Shown here: piece after piece, positions 46,186 through 52,494 of the stretch
Numbering within the stretch: position 1 is the stretch's first letter
How the letters are laid out: each line of letters begins with the position of its first letter
DNA from: Acidobacteriota bacterium
GTDB lineage: Bacteria; Acidobacteriota; Terriglobia; Terriglobales; Acidobacteriaceae
Direction of reading: 5' to 3'
DNA: 52,494 nucleotides
Assembly (NCBI GenBank): GCA_021818105.1
Contig: JAKAFB010000015.1
Location: 1-52,494, forward strand
Notes under the pieces: model-generated
The model's input: only the letters and a program-made list of their open reading frames with translations
What the model was told of the DNA's origin: nothing
Database searches by the model: none
Position numbers and translations under genes: made by a program

Positions 46186-47715
46186 GTGAAATCGTTACAG
46201 CTCGTGCTAACTGTACTTCGGAATCAAGAAACGCGCACCCTGGCTAGAATTGTGATTGACGGTGCTGGCCACAGAGTGGTTGAGTCTGGGGGAGTTGCAC
46301 AGGCCCAGGCGCTTATGAAGAATGGCTTGCAGCCTGACCTGATCCTGCTGGAGTGTTCTACAGGTGGGCTGAAAGAATGGGCTGATTGCCGACGATTCAT
46401 CCAGAATGCTACCTCGACGAAGGTGTGTCTCCTGACCAACGCGGGCGACCATGATATCCGACAGCATGCCACCGAACTGGGCATCAGTAGTTTCCTAACG
46501 ATTCCTGTTACGCGCACTGACATTGAGTCGTTGATTTCCAGTGAAAACATCGATGCAGTGAATTTGGTAAGTGTGCCATCGGTGTTTCCCGACGTTGGAG
46601 TCAGTACGACAAAGCATTGCAATCGTGCGGGCGACTCTGCAGAGCTATCCTGTTTCCCATATATCGAAGAGCTAGGCGAAGGTCGCTACTTTCTCGCTGC
46701 ATCGCCTCGCATGCTCAAGATACACCAGCAAATAAAAAGGCTGGCAAAGTATGATGTCAATGTACTTATTCTCGGCGAAAGCGGGACAGGCAAGGAAGTT
46801 ATAGCCCATCTGATTCACAAGCACTCCGTGAGATGCCAAGCGAAGTTTGTGAATGTGAATTGTGCGGCTTTGCCAGGAGATCTTCTTGAAAGTGAGTTGT
46901 TCGGCCACCGGCAAGGAGCCTTCACTGGAGCAATTCGTGATAGTTCCGGCAAGTTCGAACAGGCGCACAAGGGGACCATTCTTTTAGATGAGATTGGCGA
47001 AATGCCCGTGCAAATGCAGGCCAAACTACTGCATGTTCTGCAAGACGGCCAGTTTACCCGGCTGGGTGGGCAGGAGTCGACAAGGGTGGATGTTAGAGTT
47101 CTCGCGGCCACGAACATCCAGATGGAAGAGGCTTTGCGGGAAAAGATATTTAGAGATGATCTTTATTACCGGTTGAGTGCTTTTACGATCTGGGTACCGC
47201 CACTGAGAGAGAGGCGCGAAGAAATTCCGTATCTGATTGAAGAGACAATCCGGCGCGCACCTGCTGGAATGGCATGCGAGCTGAAGGAAAGTTTTCCGTC
47301 GCGGCTTATGGATGTCGCATTACTCTATGACTGGCGCGGAAATGTGCGTGAACTCCGTAATTTTGTTACTCGGATGTTGATCATGCGCGATCCTGATGCA
47401 GCTGCTCGAGACTTGGAGGCCAAAGTTGCGGAAGCTTCCATGGATGCGGAGCAACTCAAAGTTGGCGTGCCTTCCACACACTGCTCTGGAATTCGATCGG
47501 CAGTTCGCGATGTTAAGGACCGCGCCGAAGCAAGGATTATCCAGGATGCTCTGGATGTTTTTGGTTGGAATAGACGCCGGGCTGCGCAGTATTTGAACAT
47601 TAGCTATAGAGGACTGTTGTACAAGATTCAGCAGCATCAACTTTGCCCAACCCACTCTAGCGAGGCGAAAAGCGTTCGCCGCAAGGCCAGCAGCGTCGCC
47701 AAAGCATCCGACTAA
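46186..47715 (+). CDS. Sigma-54-dependent activator with degenerate receiver domain
   Basis: 509 aa. Receiver-like domain (about 3-118): phospho-acceptor Asp is replaced by Glu56 (PDLILLECSTGG), the acidic pair after strand 1 is missing (LTVLRNQE), and the Lys before Pro107 is Ile; Thr84 is kept. AAA+ domain (about 165-405): Walker A GESGTGKE (197-204), GAFTGA (244-249), Walker B LLDEIGE (266-272), and arginine-finger region RDDLYYRLSAF. C-terminal Fis-type HTH: ARIIQDALDVFGWNRRRAAQYLNISYRGLLYKIQ. GTG start with AAGGTGA just upstream. Probably constitutively on or controlled by something other than phosphorylation. Follows a 677-bp gap. Confidence 0.88.
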   Translation: MKSLQLVLTVLRNQETRTLARIVIDGAGHRVVESGGVAQAQALMKNGLQPDLILLECSTGGLKEWADCRRFIQNATSTKVCLLTNAGDHDIRQHATELGISSFLTIPVTRTDIESLISSENIDAVNLVSVPSVFPDVGVSTTKHCNRAGDSAELSCFPYIEELGEGRYFLAASPRMLKIHQQIKRLAKYDVNVLILGESGTGKEVIAHLIHKHSVRCQAKFVNVNCAALPGDLLESELFGHRQGAFTGAIRDSSGKFEQAHKGTILLDEIGEMPVQMQAKLLHVLQDGQFTRLGGQESTRVDVRVLAATNIQMEEALREKIFRDDLYYRLSAFTIWVPPLRERREEIPYLIEETIRRAPAGMACELKESFPSRLMDVALLYDWRGNVRELRNFVTRMLIMRDPDAAARDLEAKVAEASMDAEQLKVGVPSTHCSGIRSAVRDVKDRAEARIIQDALDVFGWNRRRAAQYLNISYRGLLYKIQQHQLCPTHSSEAKSVRRKASSVAKASD

Positions 47716-48052
47716 TTTCCCGGGTTGGACCTCACGAAGTTCCAGATCCTCGGCCTGATGTTTAAGCAGCATTGCAGTATTCTTCTGTCCGATGGTGCCC
47801 TATCCTTTTCAAGAAGAGATGTGCGGCTATTACTCAGAGCCAGTGTGCAAGTTTTTGCAAGAGATATACATTGGTGCGCAAGAAATTGCATAACTGGACC
47901 TCTATGTGCGGCCAACGGATTTTGGCAGCAAAATACGTTCTTTATTATGTGTAGTTTGTGCTATGGCGGGCGTGAAGCTAAAGGGTTCGTTTTGGCCTTC
48001 TGCGTGCTACGACAAGGAGTAGTCGAACAGTTTCAAAGCGCAGGCGCACACG
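47716..48052 (+). other. Intergenic region between the two activator genes
   Basis: 337 bp. A continuous TTG-initiated frame (47725-48087, 120 aa) crosses it, but it is Cys-rich, matches no family, has no ribosome-binding site and overlaps the next gene, so I do not call it. No convincing -24/-12 or -35/-10 pair. Confidence 0.5.
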
Positions 48053-49093
48053 ATGTCGTCGAGTCTGGAAAACGGCTATCAAATTGATCCTGCATGTCTG
48101 CCGGATGAGTCAATTCTGTTTGGTCACTCATCACGCATGCTAGCAATACGGGAAAGATTAATTGCTATTGCAGCTACCGATCTCCCCGTGCTGATACAAG
48201 GTGAGAGTGGAACTGGGAAGGAACTCTTTGCAGAATTTCTTCATTTGCAGTCGAACCGTTCGGAAGGACCTTTTATCAGGTTGAATTGTGCGCTTACCTC
48301 TGCAGTTGCATTTGAGTCAGAGATATTTGGGTGGGAATCAGATGACTTATGCGCTGCGCGGGAATGCAGATATGGTGCAGTGCGTGTCGCCGAATGTGGA
48401 ACGGTGTTTTTGGACGAGATAGGAGAATTGAGTTGGGCTCTGCAAGAGAAACTTCTTAGGCTACTGGAACGTGGTTGCTACCAAAGTGTGGGATCTCTGC
48501 GTGGAAAAAAGACCAATGCGCGCTTTATCTTCACAAGCAGTATTGATTTGAAGACGGCGGTGGAAAAGAGGCGCTTTCGCCCCGATCTGCTTGGTCGGTT
48601 GCGGGCGGCTCAGATTCACGTTCTGCCATTGCGCGAGAGAAAAGAGGATATCCCACTGCTTTGCGAATATCTCATGGAACGTCTGGCAAAGAAGTTTGGC
48701 ATGAAGGCGGAACCCTTGTCACCGAAGGCGCTTAACACGTTACGTTCCTGGCATTGGCCGGGCAACATTCGTGAGCTGGAAAATGCAATGGGTCGCATCC
48801 TACTCCTAGGTGTAGAGGATGCATTGGGCTTTGGCATGCGAGCAGGTGCATCAGCAGGCTATGGCGAAGATGGTGTGAGAGCGGGAGAATCTGGAAGCGG
48901 CAACTCAGCAAGCATAGGCACATGTTCGCGTCGTTGTGAAGTAGATCGGGAATCAATTCTCAATGCTCTGTTGTCGAATGGTTGGAACCGTAGAAAAGCT
49001 GCTCAGCAACTGAAAATGAGCCATGCTCTGTTGCTGCAAAGGATGCGTTGTGAGGGATTATCGGGGCGACGTAGGAGCCACGGAAGTCCGTAG
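48053..49093 (+). CDS. AAA+ activator-like protein lacking GAFTGA loop and sensor domain
   Basis: 346 aa. No N-terminal sensory domain: the AAA+ domain starts at about 20. Walker A GESGTGKE (50-57) and Walker B FLDEIGEL (119-126) are intact, as is FRPDLLGRL, but the loop that should read GAFTGA is DDLCAA (about 97-102) within FGWESDDLCAARECRYGAV. GAFTGA contacts sigma-54, so this protein should not activate sigma-54 polymerase in the usual way. A C-terminal Fis-type HTH is kept (DRESILNALLSNGWNRRKAAQQLKMSHALLLQRM). It could repress, act with sigma-70, or form mixed rings with the preceding activator. ATG start without a strong ribosome-binding site. Confidence 0.84.
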   Translation: MSSSLENGYQIDPACLPDESILFGHSSRMLAIRERLIAIAATDLPVLIQGESGTGKELFAEFLHLQSNRSEGPFIRLNCALTSAVAFESEIFGWESDDLCAARECRYGAVRVAECGTVFLDEIGELSWALQEKLLRLLERGCYQSVGSLRGKKTNARFIFTSSIDLKTAVEKRRFRPDLLGRLRAAQIHVLPLRERKEDIPLLCEYLMERLAKKFGMKAEPLSPKALNTLRSWHWPGNIRELENAMGRILLLGVEDALGFGMRAGASAGYGEDGVRAGESGSGNSASIGTCSRRCEVDRESILNALLSNGWNRRKAAQQLKMSHALLLQRMRCEGLSGRRRSHGSP

Positions 49094-49436
49094 GAGTATC
49101 TGGGTGGCCGAATGTTTCCACGCAGGGCTCAAGAGCATCGGACGTTATGCTCCGTGTCGTCCGACACACTGCCCGGCTGAGCGGGGAGTGGGAAAAGGGA
49201 AGTTGGATTGAAGTACCGATGGTAATGACTGACGCCTATTACGCGAGTGCTCAACTGCCTACAACAATTAGGGCATTGTCACTCGGCCAACATTCCACAA
49301 GGATGGGAGGGTAGCATTTTGTCCTTCCCCTGCGTTGCAAGGTGCTGATGGCTCGGGTCTTGAAGGGAATGTGGTGGCAGGAAATTTGAGCGTGGTTCGA
49401 TTGGGTAGCTGTAACCCACAGGGCGAAGCTATATCT
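49094..49436 (+). other. Intergenic region with palindrome
   Basis: 343 bp before the NusG-like gene, no supported gene. Holds the perfect dyad at 49154-49167. The reading frames here match nothing known. Upstream in-frame extension of the NusG-like gene to 49335 is possible but unlikely. Confidence 0.5.
49154..49167. promoter_or_regulatory. Palindrome GTGTCG-TC-CGACAC, candidate operator
   Basis: Perfect 6-bp arms around two bases, located 270 bp before the NusG-like gene and 61 bp after the second activator gene. Distance and symmetry suit an upstream activator site for a Fis-type HTH dimer. An alternative longer pairing, TCGGAC with GTCCGA (15-base loop), also exists. No second copy was found in the window by eye. 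Confidence 0.4.
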
Positions 49437-50111
49437 ATGAGCAGGCCTTACGGTGAATCGGAGGCCCGGAACGCTGGAGCGCATATGTGCGGAGATGAGC
49501 AAGTTAATCAAGGCACGGCTGAGCGGGCAGCCTGGTGGGCGCTATACACGAGGCATCAGCATGAAAAGGTTGTAGCCGAAATGCTTTCGGCGAAGGGCTT
49601 GGAAGTCTTCTTGCCAGTCTACGAGTCAAGGCGCCGCTGGAAAGACCGGAGCAAGGTGATTTCGTTCCCGCTGTTCCCTTGCTATGTATTTGTTCGTGGA
49701 GAGCTTCATCGCAGATTGGAAATTGTAACGACCCCTGGTGTCCATATGATCCTGTACCACGGAGATCGAGCCGCCACGATTCCAGAAGCTGAGATTGAGG
49801 CTATTCGCAGATCGATTGACGGCAATCTACGTGTTGAACCACATCCGTTTCTCAAGTGTGGTGAGCGGGTGCGGATCAAACGTGGCCCATTGGAGGGGGT
49901 CGAGGGCGTGCTGGTGCGCAAGAAAAGCGTGTGCCGCCTGATCTTATCAGTTGATATGCTGGCTCAATCTGTGGCGGTCGAGGTTGAAGCAATTGACGTG
50001 GAACCGATTGCACCGCAGCAGCCGGGCGGGGTTTCGATGATTTGCCATCCGAATGTCGCGGATGCATATGATGCGAACGATGATTGTAGGGGCTTGGTCA
50101 TCCCCGCATAG
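49437..50111 (+). CDS. NusG-like antiterminator (UpxY/RfaH/LoaP class)
   Basis: 224 aa. NGN domain starts at about 32 (WWALYTRHQHEKVVAEML, then LEVFLPVYESRRRWKDRSK and FPLFPCYVFV), followed by a KOW motif at about 141-166 (CGERVRIKRGPLEGVEGVLVRKK). An N-terminal tail of about 30 residues and a C-terminal tail are nonconserved. ATG 49437 is used; ATG 49485 (208 aa) has GGAG five bases upstream and is equally plausible. Specialised NusG paralogues of this kind let RNA polymerase read through long polysaccharide operons, which fits its place immediately before one. Confidence 0.85.
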   Translation: MSRPYGESEARNAGAHMCGDEQVNQGTAERAAWWALYTRHQHEKVVAEMLSAKGLEVFLPVYESRRRWKDRSKVISFPLFPCYVFVRGELHRRLEIVTTPGVHMILYHGDRAATIPEAEIEAIRRSIDGNLRVEPHPFLKCGERVRIKRGPLEGVEGVLVRKKSVCRLILSVDMLAQSVAVEVEAIDVEPIAPQQPGGVSMICHPNVADAYDANDDCRGLVIPA

Positions 50112-50153
50112 CAGATTTCTCCAGGTTTCACACCTTGAGCAATGCGCTTGAAT

Positions 50154-50168
50154 TTGTGCCTATATTGC
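50154..50168 (+). promoter_or_regulatory. Weak -24/-12-like element before export operon
   Basis: TTGTGCC-TATA-TTGC has a perfect -12 (TTGC) at the right spacing, but a degraded -24 (TTGTGC against TGGCAC). It lies about 140 bp before the Wza-like gene. Considered only because sigma-54-type activators are encoded just upstream. Confidence 0.25.
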
Positions 50169-50306
50169 TGTGATTTTCTGAAAAGAGCGATGATTGGCCA
50201 ATATGCTTTGCCTACAGCAAGTAGTTTTCATGAGTGAGGATTGGAAAGTTCGCGAAGGCGGAATAGGCATAGCTGAGATTTTGATGGAATTTCACCAGGA
50301 GCCATC

Positions 50307-50966
50307 ATGAAGTGTACTTCTGACATTCGAATCCATTTGGGACTGCTCATTGCATTGATGGCCGTTCCACTCCTTGGGCAAACCTCCACCACAAAGGCAC
50401 CAAGTGAGTCTGCTCAAAAGCCTGAGACTCCAAACGCAGAGGTGGGGATTGCTGGGCGCGCGGATGCGCCTGCTGACAGGAAGAGCTACGTGATTGGTAG
50501 GGATGATGTGCTCGCGATCAGTGTCTGGAAAGAGCCGGATTTGACCCGTTCCGTGCCCGTCCGCTCAGATGGAAAGATATCTTTGCCGCTTGTAGGAGAA
50601 ATTGAAGCCGCTGGGCATACCCCTGCGGCACTAGAGATTGAACTTACTCAAAGGCTCCGTGCGTACATGCAAGATCCGGAAGTTGCCGTCATCGTAGAGC
50701 AGATGAACAGCAAGAAGTTTAATATCTTGGGTGAGGTGACGAAACCGGGATCGTACTCGCTGACGGGTGTAAGCACCGTCATGGATGCCATTGCAATCGC
50801 GGGCGGATTCAGGGACTTTGCAAAGAGAAAGGATGTGTATGTACTCCGGCAAAACCCTGATGGCTCACAGTCCAAGCTGCCGTTTAACTATAAGGATTTC
50901 ATCAAAGGGAAAAATCCCGCACAAAATATCAAGTTGCAGCCACACGATACCGTCATCGTTCCTTGA
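50307..50966 (+). CDS. Polysaccharide export protein (Wza/EpsA-like)
   Basis: 219 aa, with an N-terminal hydrophobic signal (LGLLIALMAVPLLGQ; no lipobox Cys at the expected site). Poly_export domain about 58-135 (SYVIGRDDVLAISVWKEPDL, VRSDGKISLPLVGEIEAAG) and one SLBB domain about 138-215 (KFNILGEVTKPGSYSL, IAIAGGFRDFAKRKDVYVLR). Shorter than E. coli Wza (about 380 aa), lacking extra SLBB domains and the C-terminal helix that forms the outer-membrane pore. AGGAG is seven bases before the ATG. First gene of the operon. Confidence 0.88.
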   Translation: MKCTSDIRIHLGLLIALMAVPLLGQTSTTKAPSESAQKPETPNAEVGIAGRADAPADRKSYVIGRDDVLAISVWKEPDLTRSVPVRSDGKISLPLVGEIEAAGHTPAALEIELTQRLRAYMQDPEVAVIVEQMNSKKFNILGEVTKPGSYSLTGVSTVMDAIAIAGGFRDFAKRKDVYVLRQNPDGSQSKLPFNYKDFIKGKNPAQNIKLQPHDTVIVP

Positions 50967-50975
50967 GACCCGCTG

Positions 50976-52304
50976 ATGATTAAGCCAGTTGTTATGAGTC
51001 TTGCGATTTTATTTGCGCTGCCTGCCTTGTCACAGGTGGAACCCAGCGCAGTGGGGGGTGAGGTAACTCCCACTGAGAGTGAACAGATGGTGATCCCGCC
51101 GCCCATCAGCGTCATCACTTATCCAACTGAGTTGGGGTCTGAGGTGAGGACCAACTATATATCCAGTGGTCTGATCTTCACATCCTCCTATGAAGATAAC
51201 GTTCTTCCTGGTTACACCCCGGTTCCTATTAGTGACTACAGTTACTACATCTTGCCGACGTTTTCATTACGTCAGCAGGCGTCTCGGCATGCAATAGCTC
51301 TTACATATACTCCAGGATTTCAGTTTTATCAAAATGCCACTTCTCTGAATGCGGTTGATCAGAATGCTGAAGCAAGAATTCAGTATCGCTTCAGCCGTCG
51401 CGCTACATTAAATTTACGTGATTCGTTTCAGCAGAACTCCAGCGCGTTTGATCAGCCGTTTGTCATTCCTGGAGCGGTCTCCGGGGCAATTCAAGGCGCG
51501 ACCAGTATTGTTATCGCTCCCTATGCCAATCAAGTCATGAACGCACTGGCAGGAGAGTTCAGCTATCAATTTGCATTGCATGGCATGATCGGCGGCGGCG
51601 GAACCAGTTCAATATTGAATTACCCACAGCTGTCACAGGTGCCCGGCTTGCTGAATTCAACTTCAACAGGAGGAGCTGCGTTTTACAATCGCAGGTTTAA
51701 GGGCGAACAATATTCAGGCGTGGTATATCAATATACGCGATCCACGACAAGCCCGGTGAGTTCAACGACGCAGTTACATCAGCTTGCACTTTTCTACACC
51801 CTCTATTGGCATCGCAAACTGACATTCTCGTTAGCCGCAGGACCGGAGTATTATGACGTCGCCCAGCCCGGGGCACCCACTTCCAGCGCATGGTCTCCCT
51901 CTGTAACTGCGAGTCTGGGGTGGCAAGAGCGCCATTTCAATTTTGCAGCCAACTACTCTCATTTAGTCAGTGCCGGCGGCGGACTGTTGGGTGCCTATAA
52001 AATGAACAGCGCTGATGGTGAGGCGCGCTGGCAAATCACGCCAATGTGGACTATGGGCCTTACAGCCAGCTATTCGATTGTAAAGAATGCGATACCTCTT
52101 ATGCAGTATTCCTATCCGGGAGGGCACAGCGTGATCGGGGAGGCGTCGATCCAGCGCCGGCTAGGAGAACGAATCACCATCCAAGGTGGATATGATCGGC
52201 TACACCAGAGCTATAGTGGAGTCGCGCTTGTGAACAATGCTCCGGACAGTAACCGGGGGTTCATTTCCATTGCGTATCAATTTACGCACAGACTGGGAAG
52301 GTAA
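50976..52304 (+). CDS. Outer-membrane beta-barrel protein of EPS export
   Basis: 442 aa, with a signal peptide (about 1-19, ending PALSQ). From about 60 on there are alternating amphipathic strands typical of a barrel (ISSGLIFTSSYEDNVLP, RHAIALTYTPGFQFYQN, RRATLNLRDSFQQNSS, RFKGEQYSGVVYQYTRS, RITIQGGYDRLHQSYSG) and an aromatic-containing C-terminus, ISIAYQFTHRLGR. It may complement the short Wza-like protein that cannot span the outer membrane itself. No enzymatic motif. Starts nine bp after the Wza-like gene. Confidence 0.75.
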   Translation: MIKPVVMSLAILFALPALSQVEPSAVGGEVTPTESEQMVIPPPISVITYPTELGSEVRTNYISSGLIFTSSYEDNVLPGYTPVPISDYSYYILPTFSLRQQASRHAIALTYTPGFQFYQNATSLNAVDQNAEARIQYRFSRRATLNLRDSFQQNSSAFDQPFVIPGAVSGAIQGATSIVIAPYANQVMNALAGEFSYQFALHGMIGGGGTSSILNYPQLSQVPGLLNSTSTGGAAFYNRRFKGEQYSGVVYQYTRSTTSPVSSTTQLHQLALFYTLYWHRKLTFSLAAGPEYYDVAQPGAPTSSAWSPSVTASLGWQERHFNFAANYSHLVSAGGGLLGAYKMNSADGEARWQITPMWTMGLTASYSIVKNAIPLMQYSYPGGHSVIGEASIQRRLGERITIQGGYDRLHQSYSGVALVNNAPDSNRGFISIAYQFTHRLGR

Positions 52305-52306
52305 TC

Positions 52307-52494
52307 ATGGCAGATGCACCTCAAGCACAAAAGGTGGAGCGGATTGATTTTGATCGCTATATCGATCTTGTTCGCCGTCGTCACCTTCACTTCCTTATCC
52401 CTTTGTTGGTGTGCTGGCTCTTGATATGGGGAGCCAGTTGGGTTGTCAAGCCGTTGTACAAGTCAAGCACGCTTATCCTTGTCGAGCAACCCAC
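52307..52494 (+). CDS. Chain-length determinant (Wzz/GumC-like), N-terminal part
   Basis: Cut by the window end; 62 residues visible. MADAPQAQKVERIDFDRYID is followed by LVRRRHLHFLIPLLVCWLLIWGASWVV, a membrane helix after a basic stretch, then KPLYKSSTLILVEQP, the start of the periplasmic Wzz fold. Begins two bp after the barrel gene stop. Whether a C-terminal tyrosine kinase follows cannot be seen. Confidence 0.8.
   Translation, partial: MADAPQAQKVERIDFDRYIDLVRRRHLHFLIPLLVCWLLIWGASWVVKPLYKSSTLILVEQP

Noticed and set aside
47725..48087. 120-aa frame between the two activator genes
   Set aside because: TTG start without a ribosome-binding site, Cys-rich composition, no family, and overlap with the next gene start.
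1..52494. CRISPR arrays, insertion sequences, tRNA or rRNA genes, attachment sites, replication origin
   Set aside because: No regularly spaced repeats, transposase or integrase motifs, cloverleaf patterns or DnaA-box clusters were seen on either strand by eye.

Overview
This 52.5 kb window is GC-rich, densely coded chromosomal DNA with no tRNA, rRNA, insertion sequence, prophage or CRISPR array that I can see. The gene set suggests an Acidobacteriota member, most likely class Terriglobia: stacked sugar-acid catabolism genes, a GRP-family sugar transporter next to ribokinase, a leaderless solute-binding protein, and an UpxY-like NusG paralogue ahead of an exopolysaccharide operon. The taxonomic call is inference from gene content only.

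Layout. (1) 414-15511: sugar-acid and amino-acid catabolism. A leftward six-gene operon (KDG kinase, KDPG aldolase, solute-binding protein, SDR, FAH-family hydrolase, 2-oxoglutarate semialdehyde dehydrogenase) diverges from a rightward operon (SDR, D-mannonate dehydratase, Gfo/Idh oxidoreductase, TIM-barrel isomerase). Together they cover uronate to mannonate to KDG to KDPG to pyruvate plus glyceraldehyde 3-phosphate, with a side branch that may end in 2-oxoglutarate. Next come a Tat-exported Gfo/Idh protein, an Lrp/AsnC regulator divergent from a lone histidine ammonia-lyase, and a 2-keto-3-deoxypentonate-type dehydratase. (2) 15539-19693: a leftward operon of sugar transporter, ribokinase, and a secreted fusion of a glycosidase-like barrel with an FGE-fold domain. 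(3) 19809-23479: a membrane Fe-S oxidoreductase and EtfB/EtfA, an electron-transfer-flavoprotein-to-quinone module. (4) 23541-26112: divergent UDP-sugar 6-dehydrogenase and UDP-sugar epimerase. (5) 26158-39827: a 13.7 kb leftward complex I operon in the order nuoA-C-D-(103-aa protein)-E-F-G-H-J-K-L-M-N. It lacks nuoB and nuoI. (6) 40218-44160: small hypothetical, secreted metallophosphoesterase, a solitary cytochrome oxidase subunit III, and pdxST. (7) 44675-52494: a regulatory series (FliA-like sigma factor, two atypical sigma-54-activator-type proteins, an UpxY/RfaH-like NusG paralogue) followed by the start of an exopolysaccharide export operon (Wza-like, outer-membrane barrel, Wzz/GumC-like, cut by the window end).

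The least ordinary parts are the regulatory series before the polysaccharide operon (one activator has Glu in place of the phospho-acceptor Asp, the other lacks the GAFTGA loop), a structured leader before the sigma factor, the complex I operon without nuoB and nuoI but with an extra overlapping small gene, a solute-binding protein that cannot have a signal peptide, and the glycosidase/FGE-fold fusion. Tightly overlapping stop/start codons (ATGA or GTGA) are frequent and support many start choices.
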